A stretch of 64,000 bases of DNA from NCBI GenBank assembly GCA_036250225.1, contig JAPZLL010000007.1, positions 806,001 to 870,000 on the forward strand, written 5' to 3'. Shown one piece after another: positions 1 to 11,100 of the stretch. The notes below the pieces were generated by a model. It saw nothing but the letters and a program-made list of their open reading frames with translations. It was not told where the DNA came from and made no database searches. The stretch comes from Cercophora sp. LCS_1 (lineage: Eukaryota > Ascomycota > Sordariomycetes > Sordariales > Lasiosphaeriaceae). Position numbers and translations under genes: made by a program. Positions within the stretch are counted from its first letter, which is position 1; every line of letters begins with the position of its first letter.

Positions 1-830
1 AGACCGAAACCTTAGGCCTAGAACAATCGGTCTGAATATAACCTGGCCGATAAAACCCTGGAGGTTTTTTTCACGTCTTTTCATTTAAGTTGTTTGTGTA
101 TTCACTCATCTCGAGATAAAGCCCGAGTGCGCTGTCAGCGACGGCTTCAAATGCAAGTGCTGTAAGTCATTGGTTGGCGATCCTGCCCTGTCAAAAAAAT
201 CGGTAGACCACCAAACCCTCGAGAAAATCTAGATGTTTCCAATTATCTACAAAAATCACCAAGGCAGGTGGAAGAATGATGTCAAATGGGTTCAGGGCAC
301 CGTCATTGTTGCGACGGCTAAAGTGAGGGAAGGAGCGCAAAGAAAAACTTTGGCAGTTGGACAATAGACAATTAAGTCGGCCGAACAATAGGGGTCCGAA
401 CAATAGGAAACATTAATACTATTGCTCGCCCTCAATACCCACCAGTTATAGGGGCCGTCAACACTTCGTCTCGCAGGAACTTATAAGTGCGAAGACCTCC
501 AACCAGGATTTTGCTCCCTCCAAGCCTTCACACCAAACCCTAACCCAACCTTTCGGCACATTGTCGGACAAGCAACCTGCCCCACAAACCCAACACCGAG
601 CAACCCTGCTCTGGTTTGAATAGCAGCACCGGTCCGTCAAGAGCGCACCTTCACCTGACCATCAACCAACCAGCTCGCACGATCCCCACGATCGCAAGCT
701 TGCACCTGACTTCAGAATCCTCGACAATCAGCTGTCACTGGCAAGCAATTGGTTCAACCCCCCGTTGCACTTTGATGGTTTGACAATCGCTTTCGCCCCT
801 CCCGACGTTGGACCTGCATCTTCTACCAGC
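1..830. other. Upstream region of the F-box gene, no gene seen
   Basis: No open frame here looks coding. Short frames on the minus strand (about 190-640) are low in charged residues and have no splice logic. The stretch just before position 831 presumably holds the promoter and 5' leader of the F-box gene. A short direct repeat (CCGAACAATAGG-like, near 382-410) is the only local structure I noticed. Confidence 0.5.
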
Positions 831-3035
831 ATGTCCTCACCCACTCCGCGCCGGCAGTTGAGGCCGCGCCAAGCCAAGGCCGTCGGGGGTCCCTCGGCGG
901 ACCCAATTGTTCCCGGCACCGGCCGGGTGACCCGTAGCGCCGCTGCGCGTGCTGCCCGCGCCGATGGTGACACGGAGGATTCAGACGATGAGCCTTTGAC
1001 AGCTATCCGCAACAGAAAGCGTCGGGCGCCACAAGGAAATCGACGCTCCAAGCGCGCACAGCATCAAGCGGGATTTTATCAAGAGGGAGAGCACAGCGAC
1101 GTTGAGGAGTATCGACAACCTTCCCCAGAGGTGGAGGTCGCCCCGCGCACCGCTCGACCTCGTCGCACAGCAAGAGTCGACTCCGAGTCCACCACCGAGG
1201 CTGGCCAGATTGTCAAGGCACCACGCAAGACGCCTCGCAAGTTCAAATTTCGACCCGCAATCGACGACGAACCCGTGGATCCCAACGCAATCATTCCGGA
1301 TTGGGCCAGTCTTCCTTACTTTGTCTGGGTCAACATCTTCCAGCATGCGTCACCACTTGATGATCGCTGCGAGGTCTCATGGCTTGTCGAAGCCAGTCTC
1401 CTTTGTCGCGCCTTGTCTGAGCCTGCCCTGACAGCACTTTACGAATGCCCTCCCCTCCTGACGAGGAGCATGGCGCACAAGCTGGTCCCACTTGTGCAGC
1501 AAGACCCCTCCACGACCACCTTCAATTACCGACAGAAGGTGTTGAAGCTTAAAATCGACGTCCAAGAAATCGTCGCCAAAAATTACCGTGGCAAGCCCTT
1601 GGACCTCCAGGCGCTTGTTGCGCACCTTCCTCGGCTCGCCGTGATTGACTTTACGCACCCGAAGGATGCGCCGCCCTACCGGCTGCTCGACGACAACCTG
1701 CGGTGGTGCTACCCCGCCGCATTGTTTGACGGCCTCGCTGCCACCGAGTGGCCCGGCCCAGATGGGCAGCTTGTGCAGACCAAGCCGCGCCCGACGCAGC
1801 TCACCGGTTGGCGGTGGAACCGCCGCCTGATGGGCCCGGCCATCGACCTGGCCAAAATTGAACAGCTTCACCTCACGAAGCCCATGGCGAGCCTGAAGAA
1901 AATCTCGTTCGTCAACTACCAGGTCCCTTCGCTCCACGAGTTGCCGGTGTTGGATGAGGACTTGGCCAAGGTGCGCGACTACGAGCACATCGCCGCCCTA
2001 GGCCGGGCCATCAGGGCCCTTCCCAAGCTCGAGCACTTGTCGATCGAGACATCGACAGTCGTGAGCGACCATCTTTTGCGGCACCTCCCCAAGGGCCTAA
2101 AGAGCATCGAGTTCATCAGCTGCTGGGAGCTTACCGGGGAGGGATTCCGCACCTTCCTCGAAACCCACGGCCACCGTCTGGAGCACCTCAACTTGCATCA
2201 CAACCAGTCCATGAACCTCTCGTTCCTCCCTGTTCTTGGCGAGTCATGCCCGAACCTGAAGACATTCGTGATGGATTTCAAGAATTACAACCATCACGAG
2301 TTTTACAAAGACAGCGACCCTATGTATGCCGAGGTCTTGAACCCATCTCAGGTTCCGGTATGGCCCATCACACTCGAGGTTCTGGAATTGCGCAACATGA
2401 AGAAGTGGACTTGCGAGGCGGCAGAGGTCCTATTCAAGAGTCTGGTCGACAGCGCCCCGAATCTTCCCGCACTGCGATACATCTTCATCAAGGCGATGCT
2501 GGACGACATTCTGTACCGTGAGCGCTCAGCGGTGCGCGACAAGTGGAGGGCTAAGTTTAAGAGAGTGTTCCTCCGTAAGAAGGAGGATCCCAAGCCCTTT
2601 TACTCGTTGCGCGAACTACCGCCTATCGTCTCGGACATTGTGGAGCAGCCAGAGGAGAGAGAGGGACGCAGAAGCTCCCGCATCGCAGCGCAACTGTCGA
2701 ATCCTTCGTCGAGGGCTAGCAGCCTGGGCAAGGACATGCGTGGCGGACGAATCTCATATCGCGAAGTGGACAGCGACGATGATGCTGATGGTAACGACAA
2801 CAGCGATGACTATGATGACCTTGGATACGATCAAGTCCAAGGCGAGGAGACTCTGTATCGTCAAGGCATGTGCGACACCGTGTACTTCCAACTCGACAAC
2901 CAGACGCCCGTCGAGACCACACTTGACATGGCCGACTTTATGGACGCGTCAGATGGAGAAGTTCAGGAGGATCCCTTCGACGTCGAGTGGAACGGCGACG
3001 CACAGGTTCCCAACACGACTCTTTACGCCTGGTGA
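831..3035 (+). CDS. F-box / leucine-rich-repeat-like protein
   Basis: Single-exon gene of 734 residues. The start chosen is the first ATG (831); the open frame extends upstream only through non-ATG codons. The first ~150 residues are basic and disordered (RRQLRPRQ, RKRRAPQGNRRSKR). An F-box-like segment follows at about residues 155-215, with LPYFVWVNIFQHASP and a Trp/Leu-rich helix pair ending near ALYECPPLL. The middle shows irregular leucine-rich repeats (LPKLEHLSIE, LKSIEFISC, LEHLNLHHN) as in substrate-binding F-box proteins. The C terminus has a strongly acidic stretch (DSDDDADGNDNSDDYDD). F-box proteins recruit substrates to SCF ubiquitin ligases through Skp1; the substrate cannot be inferred. 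Family assignment is from motif reading, so the F-box call is likely and the exact orthologue is unknown. Confidence 0.75.
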   Translation: MSSPTPRRQLRPRQAKAVGGPSADPIVPGTGRVTRSAAARAARADGDTEDSDDEPLTAIRNRKRRAPQGNRRSKRAQHQAGFYQEGEHSDVEEYRQPSPEVEVAPRTARPRRTARVDSESTTEAGQIVKAPRKTPRKFKFRPAIDDEPVDPNAIIPDWASLPYFVWVNIFQHASPLDDRCEVSWLVEASLLCRALSEPALTALYECPPLLTRSMAHKLVPLVQQDPSTTTFNYRQKVLKLKIDVQEIVAKNYRGKPLDLQALVAHLPRLAVIDFTHPKDAPPYRLLDDNLRWCYPAALFDGLAATEWPGPDGQLVQTKPRPTQLTGWRWNRRLMGPAIDLAKIEQLHLTKPMASLKKISFVNYQVPSLHELPVLDEDLAKVRDYEHIAALGRAIRALPKLEHLSIETSTVVSDHLLRHLPKGLKSIEFISCWELTGEGFRTFLETHGHRLEHLNLHHNQSMNLSFLPVLGESCPNLKTFVMDFKNYNHHEFYKDSDPMYAEVLNPSQVPVWPITLEVLELRNMKKWTCEAAEVLFKSLVDSAPNLPALRYIFIKAMLDDILYRERSAVRDKWRAKFKRVFLRKKEDPKPFYSLRELPPIVSDIVEQPEEREGRRSSRIAAQLSNPSSRASSLGKDMRGGRISYREVDSDDDADGNDNSDDYDDLGYDQVQGEETLYRQGMCDTVYFQLDNQTPVETTLDMADFMDASDGEVQEDPFDVEWNGDAQVPNTTLYAW

Positions 3036-5504
3036 ACGAGGACGATTGATGAGTTACACGAACGGCAACAGCAACAGGATCTCGGGTCTCGGAGTTTGGA
3101 CAAGCAGTCCAGCGGCGTTCAGGTCCGACAGCGTTCGGAAATCGGTGAATAGGCCTTTGTGAGATATAATGACGGGAATATGGGTTTCGGTTTCAGGTCT
3201 CTCATGGAGTTTAATAGGCACGGGTAACCAATCCCAAGGGAGGATTTCAGGTACGGACGGCAGTCTCGGGTTCATTCGGGTCGGTGCTTGGCGATCTATG
3301 ACACGGATGGGCTGGCGTTGAGAGGGATCAAATCGGGCATTTCCATGGGGTGGATCATTTGGCATGTTTGCATCTGGGTGGGATCGTCAGCATAATTTTC
3401 GGCGTCTGGGAAACTGGGAGGCTGGGAAGCTACGTCTAGAATAAGACAGCTAGAGTACATACAGAAGATTTAATGTGATCTTGTCACAGTTTTGTGGTTC
3501 GGGGGCGTGACCGTGGTGGTTTGGTGTTGAGGGGGTGGCGCTTACTCGTAGTTGTCTGTGTTGGTTGCGGGAACAAGACAACGGCTTTGCCCTTGGAATG
3601 AAGCCCTTGAGACGGTCAGTCCAACTGAGGCCTCATCAAGAGGTGGAATGTCCCGAGAATGGTGTGGTGAGATTGAGGCTCTGCCCACAACAAAGACAAG
3701 TCTCCGCCTGACAATTTCCTTGACGTCATTGGCTTCACTCGTCTCTTGCAGCCTAGGAACGGCAAACGCCTCATTCAATTCTTTTTTTAAAAAAAAATTA
3801 TCATGGACCAAGAAATGCGCGGAATGAGCCGCCTCGTTCCTGGGAGCCTCAAACTTTGGTGCCTTAGTCTCGAACTTGGACTTGGACTGGAGAGCATCTC
3901 ACCGGCAATTGAGAGAGACCTGGGGCTACATGGGACATTCTCCAGCTCATCACTTCAACTCATGAGTTAGCGCCCAGCAGATACTGCTTCTTGGTGAATG
4001 CGGTGATCGTAATGGTTGGTGTATCAGAGCCGTCCGTGTGTGGGAGTCGAGCCGGAAGTGAGGGGTCGGTAGTGGATCTCAGCCTTGGCTGGCAACTTCA
4101 TCGCGATGTTTCAAATTCTCAAGCCCAATCTCATTCAAATCATCTCATGGGCGCGTATACCCTCTAAAAATCACTTCCTCAGCCTTCTCCAACAATCCCC
4201 AGAAAAGGAAGTTCGCCAAAAAAAAAAAATACATCCGGAAAGACAAATCCCGTCAAATCTCGAACCCTTAGGTTTTTTGGGGGGGGTTTTTTCCCCACAC
4301 CAATCCATCACCTCCCACCTTTCAATCCCCCGACTTTTCTTCGACATCCAGGGGGGACTGGGAACAAAGTTAAATCAAAATATTCACATCACAACCTAAG
4401 CTCAACAAAAGCAATGTGATATAATTAATCCCGTTTTCGTGCTCGCAACGACAGCATCCCCCGTTTTGATTTCAAAAGAACCCCTCAGTGCCCCGTCTCC
4501 CAACCACCAGATCATGCAATGGCAAAACCTCACCAACAGACCACCATGAAAAGGACGCGACATCGTTATCTAAGTTACTGAGGTTGGTTCTACGTGCCTG
4601 TTCATCATACAAGCCAGCCAAGCCGTTGCCCAGCGTCATGTTCCAGACAACAATGGAAAAAAAGATCACCATGCTTCTCACGAGGCTTTCATCAATCCGT
4701 CAAGTCCAATTGTTGCCCACGGGTCAATAACCAATCATACCCTTACCTTTGCAGGTTCCCAGCTTCGATAACCGAAACCTAAACATGCCCTGTGCAAGAT
4801 GCCCCAAGTCCCTTTCCATGCCAATCGCTTTCCTGTCCTCCAGAGGCCACAAAACTTAACAGCTGGTGATGGTCCAAACCAAAATATTCTTCATGAGCCA
4901 AAAAAAAAAAAAAGAAGCACCTGATCAAAATGCGCTTACATCTCTTCCTCGGCGCCAGCGTGTTTTTTTTTTTCTGGCTTCAATGCGTGCCTCGGAAATT
5001 CGGGGTGTGAGAACTCGGGACTAGAGAATAGCGTGTCAGATATTTCAAGTATCCAGGCGATCACGGGAACCACCATGAGGTGAATACAGCCAAGGTAGTT
5101 CAGGACCGGCGAACTTCGCAGCCAACATGACAATTTTGGTACCTGAAGACCTGGGGCGAGATATTCAGCTGCCCACAAATTTATCATGACATCCTTGTCT
5201 GGTTTAGGCAAGCTGGTTGATCATGTTCTCAATTCTGACCATGGTAAAATGTGCGAGCTTTCCACCTCTAGATGAGCAACTGGTGCACAGTTCAGCTAGG
5301 TTCTATCTTGGTCTCCTCTTGATCTTGACATCAAGAGAGAACTTCTAGAAACCGAGCCAGCCTCGCGCCCGCAGTTGATCGTGCTCTCGAAAAAGACCCA
5401 TTATATGCACATACAGGTGTAAAATACAAGTAAGCAGCAACTTCCGGCTCATTGAAACTCAGTCCACCTGCTAATGCCCTCCAACACCAACCAGTAAAAG
5501 CCAC
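3036..5504. other. Gene-free stretch between F-box and Suz12 genes
   Basis: 2.5 kb at the convergent 3' ends of the F-box gene (+) and the Suz12 gene (-). It contains homopolymer runs (A9 near 4215, G8/T6 near 4275, A13 near 4902, T12 near 4960) and several short frames, none with a convincing start, splice pattern or domain. One minus-strand frame (about 5190-4936) has a lysine- and glutamate-rich tail but spans a homopolymer run and has no clear upstream exon. Confidence 0.5.
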
Positions 5505-5804
5505 CTATTTGGCAACCGAACCATGCTTCTTCGGAGATGCAGACCCCTGCTTCCGCGGGCTCATTCTCGCGGGCAGCTTTTTGGTCGGACTGACACTGCG
5601 TCCTTGGCTCCCCCCGCGACTTCCACCTCCCGCAACCTTACGCAGGCCGTCAAACTCGACAAGAGCATCGTCCTTAGGTATGATGAGCTGACTATAGCCC
5701 TTTGTGCCTCTGAAGCGTGTCTCCATGACATGCCCTTGCGCCTTGGCCGGCCCGGCCTCAACGGACACCTTGGGCTGCAACAGCGAAGCGCCGTGGGGAA
5801 TACC
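5505..5804 (-). other. In-frame coding-like extension downstream of the Suz12 stop codon
   Basis: Immediately after the TAG that ends the PHD finger, the same reading frame stays open for 99 codons to a second TAG at 5507-5505. The frame looks coding: balanced K/D/E/G content, a stretch such as RFRGTKGYSQLIIPKDD, then a Ser/Pro/Lys/Arg-rich tail (SPTKKLPARMSPRK) typical of nuclear proteins. The other minus-strand frames over the same bases look out of frame (Cys/Arg/Ser-rich). I found no GT-AG intron that removes the stop and keeps the frame: the only near candidate (GTGTTC to TTGCAG, 49 bp) shifts frame and deletes the last PHD cysteine. It may be stop readthrough, a recent nonsense change, a sequence error or a chance frame. 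Confidence 0.4.
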
Positions 5805-8127
5805 CTATCTCCCATCGGAACACGCGTTGCAGGCCCACTGACGGCCCTTGCGTGCCTCATCGCCGTTCTTGACGCATCCGACGTGGTAAAGGCGCTGCTC
5901 GCATTGCTGTGTCCACTGTTAGCACCATATTCTTTTTTCTCATGATCCGCCACGTACCTTGTTTCCGCAGATAAGCATGTCGGCAATACCCACGGGCTTC
6001 CCGCAGTCGGTGCATCCGCCGGCAGAGCTCTTGATCTCCTTGGGCTCCTCTACCGGACGAGGGAACGCTCTGGCCTCGTTGAGTCGCTGCGTGGCCTCTA
6101 CAATTACGCTCTCCTCGAGGACTCTGCGCGCCAGAAGCATGCCAACATGTCTGCTGAACTCGTCGGCCCGGCTGGGCTTCGCGACGATCCATGAGGCCTT
6201 CTCCTTAACAAAGCTCAGGAACGCGCGCGGTAGATATTGCTGGGACGAGATATGCTTTCTAAGGATATACCCGTTCCACTCCTTCATAAACTCCATTTCC
6301 TCGGCCTCCAGATCCTCAAAATCGGTCAGGGCTTCACGGTGCTTGCGAATCAGCCAGTCTTCGTCGATTGGAAGCTGGCGGACCTCTGTGCCCGGCACGA
6401 GCTGTGCCTTGCTGCGCGGGTCGTACAGAGGCTGTTTGATGTTGGGCACCAGAATCTTCTTCTTGCTGACTCTTCTGGAGACAATTTTCTGCGATTTTGT
6501 CAATATCGCAATGGGAAAGAGTGGGGAGACGCCTTACCTTTGTCTGCGGGACCTTGACATGCGGGAACTTAGCCTGCACGTCACGCCCATTCTCGGGACC
6601 AAGACGAGAGTTGACCCACGACTCGTCGCCCTCGAGATACTTGTCCAGGTCCAACGGTTTGACGGGTAAACCGAGTTGGTAGACGCGGGGACGCAGCGGG
6701 ATGGTGTCAAAAGCACCCGACTTTACGTGAACAACACAGCCACCGCGCTTCATCTCAAAGCTGAACTCATACTGCGGGTGGCTCAGGTAATGGGCACGCA
6801 GCTGGCTGAGGTTTTCATTCTCAGCCCCGCAAATGAGGCAGGAGAAGCGGTCGGCCTGCACTTGTTCCGGCGGGAGGTTGTAAGTGATGACGTGCGCGTC
6901 CAGCTGGCTGTTTTCCGCGTCCTCAGCCCGACGTCTCTTTCTCGGCTCTTTTCCAACTGCCGTGGCCCACATCTGCTTGACGTTGTAATTGACCTCTTGG
7001 CGGTTTCTGCGAGCTCTTCCTGGCGTCAGATCGCCCTCGGTCGGAGTCTCTGTCGACTCTGCGGGTGTGCCATTCAACATCACAATGTCGGGTTTCTCGT
7101 TCTCACCACCGGGAAGAGGCTCCTCATGGGGTGACACGCTGTCGATTCCACCTCCGTTGATATTGACACCATTGATGCCATTAGCTCCATTGATACCGTT
7201 GACAACGCCGTTCGCAAGTGGCTGGAGAGGCTCATTGCCGTCAAATACCGTGATAGACGGCTGAACATCCTTGTCGAGTCCTCTTCTCGCAAGCTGGCTG
7301 GAGATGCAAGTGAACCAGCGGACGTCGACGTCCATGCGGAAATTGGTCGCCGTGTCTTGCTGAGATTGATTTTTAATCCTGAGCTGGATTTCCTTACGAT
7401 GCCGGCCGTGAAAAATGTCGGGGATCGCGGCGTTGAGGACCAGTTGTCGCGAGGCTTGAGTACGGCTGAAAAACGGGCTGACCGTCTCATCCTGATGGCC
7501 GGACATGAGGTCGAGGGGGGGCCAATTAGGACCGCCTGCTGACTCGAGCTCAACCAGTACCGAGTAGGATTGTGCCAGACCGAAAACGGCGTCGTCATCC
7601 CGCTCAAGGTAGATTTTGTCTTCGGGGATGATAAAAGGCTTGATGGCGGGGAAGCGAACCATGGGCGACGAGCTAGCTGCGGGGTTCTTGAAGATCTGAA
7701 GCTCGCACACCTGGCTGTCGACATGCAACACCACTGACTGGCCGCCCTGGACGCCCGAAATGGTGAGCTTGCAGCGTGCTTTGACGTGGACAATGTCCTT
7801 TGCTTGGACCGGATTGATGAGGCCACTCATAATGGCGCCTTTGAATCTGCCCGAATCTTTGTGAAAAATCTTGAGCACTTCGACCCGGAGAGCGCGCGAC
7901 GATGTCCCATAATCTTCAAAAAGTGGGAAGCCATCGTAACTGTTGTCGAGACGGCGGCGCTTTGCTGTGCGCTGGAGCTGGTCATCGAGGCCGAAGCCCT
8001 TGAGGCCAGCCTCGCGCGATTGGGCTGACATCTTGGAGCTGATGCCAGTGTCTAAAGAACTGATGTTCTTGGTCCAGTTTCGATGCAGATAAGGTAATCT
8101 GCTGCTTCTCTTATTTCTCGCCGTCAT
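5805..8127 (-). CDS. suz12: Polycomb PRC2 subunit Suz12-like, VEFS-box plus C-terminal PHD finger
   Basis: Three exons: 8127-6538, 6488-5958, 5906-5805 (introns of 49 and 51 bp, GTAAGG and GTACGT donors), giving 740 residues. Suz12 is a core subunit of PRC2, which methylates histone H3 lysine 27 and silences chromatin. The N-terminal two thirds are family-like, with an Asn/Gly-Ile repeat (GVVNGINGANGINGVN) and a C2H2 finger (CLICGAENENLSQLRAHYLSH). Exon 2 carries the acidic/aromatic VEFS-box (DFEDLEAEEMEFMKEWN, then aromatic helices). The last ~55 residues form a complete PHD pattern, C-x2-C-x11-C-x4-C-x5-H-x2-C-x14-C-x2-C with Trp two before the seventh Cys, split by intron 2. The TAG stop (5807-5805) is followed in the same frame by a 99-codon open stretch (see separate entry). 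The first ATG at 8127 was taken as start. Confidence 0.85.
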
Positions 8128-11100
8128 GGCGGGCGAGGAGAGGGAGTACCAGACGACGAGGCTGGTAAAAACACGCCTTTGATTGTCGGGCGCAGTGGTG
8201 GTGGTGCCTGGACTCTTTTCTTACCACAATAAATGGTGTGAGGGCAGAGGTGATGCCAATTGCATCACTTGCCCGAGGCTGATGGTGGTGGTAAAAAAAA
8301 AGGCAGGCAGTGTGGTTGCTGGAGAAAGCAGGTTTGAAAAGAGGACGCTGCAAAGGACAATTAGCCCTAGAGTCGGTTGGGCGGGTGCAGGTGCGACGGC
8401 CGAACTTTGTCCAAGACCTGCGTCAAGGTGAAATCGCGGCTGTGAAATCGCGGCTGACTGGCACCTGCGCCAGCGGGGATGTCAAATGAGGCTGGTGGCA
8501 GCAGTCCCAAGCGGCAAGAGTCGCCAGGCAAGGATGTCTGAGGCCAGCGAGCGAAAACACGATGAGCCGGCGCGGTCGGATGCGTGCAGCGACAATGAGG
8601 GCTGCCAGCTCTGTGCACGCACAACGTTGCTTGCAACACGAAGAGGACAATGGCTTTCGATCAGAGGGCCGCCGGCACTTTTGTCGAAAGGGGGAGCGAC
8701 TGCACACGATGGAGGGTGTGGAAGCGCAGGAAAGACGCGTACGGTAACCGAGCAATCGGCGATGGAAACAGTTTTACGACAGCAATCCTCCAAAGCGATG
8801 GCGACGAATGAGCGTGGGGCTTGAGCTGTGAACCGTGCGCCCTGTTTTGTTGCTGGAATGGGCTAGCGGGATGATCGCGGTAGTTCGGTACGATCGGAAT
8901 GGTGTGAAGGGATGCTGGTTTACTTGTATTTCGCTAGCGAGCCCTGTCCAATTACACCAGGTCGGAGTCGGGTCACGGAGATGGGTGAGGCACTTGTGGT
9001 GATATGGGGATTCACGCTTCGGAGAGGTCCAGAATGGCCCGAAAAAACACGGGGTGGTCCATGGATCTCCCAAAGACAAGACGGCCACAGTGTGCATTAC
9101 CAAAGGGGGCAGCCTGGGCACAAAAATGGACCCGATGGTGCTGTCCAAGACATCAAAGGAGGCAAAACCATCGGAGACAGCGGACAAAACCTCCAAGAAG
9201 TTGGTTTGTATCGCAGACTATGAGAAGTGGGATGTGCGTGAATAAGGTCTGGACCAGGGGTCCGGGAGCGCGGCCCCGCTATTTCAGGGATCCAGCTTGA
9301 CCAAGACCTCGAAAATGGGATCTGTGGATGGCTTCCGTTTTCCCGCGATAGTCGGGCATCAAAGCAATGACAAGACCAAAAATTTAGATATAATCTGCCA
9401 GCGGCAATGGGGACGTGTCTTGGGCTCCGAGACCGAGTGGAAGCAGCTCGCGCGGGACTTACAAGGCTACAGGGGGGCACATCTTGTGATCATGGGGAGT
9501 CAATGAGCGCCCATCACGACTTTTACCAAGGTGTTTTGATGGATGGACTGGAGATCAGGAAATTTGGATCCTCAATTCCTAGATTTGATTTGGACTGATC
9601 TCTCTTCCTCCCGAATCCAGAGGCCAGCCCAAAGCTCGAGTTGGGATGCCAAGACCTGTCGCCTCCCGCCCTCGAACAAGTCTGCCGTACCCAGAACCTC
9701 CCAATTTTGGCTACTGCAAGCGGATGGAAGAGAATATTGGATTTTTTTCAGGCATGAAAATAGTTTGCCGGAGCTCTCTGCCGACCTAGTAGACGTGGGT
9801 GGCGGGGAATTGTCCGGGTCGCGCTGTCGAGGCTGATTCGAGTCAGCACATCGGATTTGGGGGGAACCAACGATTGAGATGATGCTGGGCGCCGCAACTC
9901 GACAATCATGAATTTCAAACACAAAGCACTCCATCCAAAGCTCACGCCAATCTCATATTGCAAAGTTACCGTACGACCTGTGGCCATTCCGTGTGATGTC
10001 CGACAAATGGGACAGCTGCCTCCAGGCAGGTTTCAGCAGCCCCGGCCAAAGGAACGGTTCCGCCGGCAATTGGGACAAGTGAAGAAGAAACCACGTTTAA
10101 CATTGGGTTCAAAATACTCTTGTTTCCTGTTTTCAGTTGCCTACGGTCACATATCGAGGCGATCCAGCTCATCCGCTCGCTCCGCCCGCCCTCATAACTC
10201 AACTACGGAGTCGATTTTCGATACCTTCAGCCGGGTATCTGGCGTTCTTGGAGTTATGTAGAGAGTGCCTGGAACTGCAGCTCCCCATCCTAGACTGACT
10301 ATACCAAGTCGACATCCAAGTCGGGGCGCGCGGGAAACGTAATGGAGCCGGTGACACATGCCAAGCTCGGTTTCAAAGTATAGGTCGGCCTTGACCAGAC
10401 GGCGCCAAGGAAGAAATCAATCAGCTCAAAGTCACAACCTGCCGCTTCGAAGTCGGCTACCAGTTGTTTTGAGCCAAGAACCAGCCAACAGATATAGATA
10501 TGCTTCGTGAAAATATAAGAGTTTGAGAATGTCAGATCTTACACATCGTGATTTATCCTCGAATTATTACCAAGTTTTCAAGACTTCCAAACAAAAGTGA
10601 ACCATTTACTCGCTCTCGCAAAGTAGTGTTTCAAAGTACGATCAGACGACAGTCAGCGAGATGGATAGCCTCAACAGTGTCCGGGCCATCCTGAGGATGC
10701 TAGGCGGCCGGCGAGAAAGAAGAGGAGAGTTTATGAGTTCGAGACTTCATCCCAAGTTCAAGTGGTGTGTCCTCGTCTGGGCTCCTGACAGGCCAGCCTT
10801 GGCCAGCTGGAATTCCTAGCATCATATCAGCGATTTGTCCGTTTCATTATCAATCCATGCTACGACTCCGGTTTGCCTATATACTTCATATCCTCCAAAG
10901 GACAATGAATTGATGAAGAACCGCGCCGGACGGACTCACGGAAAGACACGCCGCTCATGCATTTAGCGGTCTTGCTTCATGCGCTGCTGCTCTAGGAGTA
11001 ATAACCTCGGCTAGTTCCGGCGTGTCAGAGATGGCAGACGGTCGTCCCTTCTCCGTCGGCTTGAGGGCAGGATGAGGAGGCCCCACCCACGCAAAACCCA

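Noticed and set aside
1377..1988. 203-codon minus-strand frame inside the F-box gene
   Set aside because: Fully inside a well-supported coding exon on the other strand; no domain.
4936..5190. Minus-strand frame with a charged C-terminal tail
   Set aside because: Includes an 11-12 base homopolymer, lacks a supported upstream exon, and is not better than other frames nearby.
9054..9245. Lys/Thr/Ser-rich plus-strand frame that looks coding-like
   Set aside because: No ATG at a sensible place, no splice path, and two other frames over the same bases look equally open.
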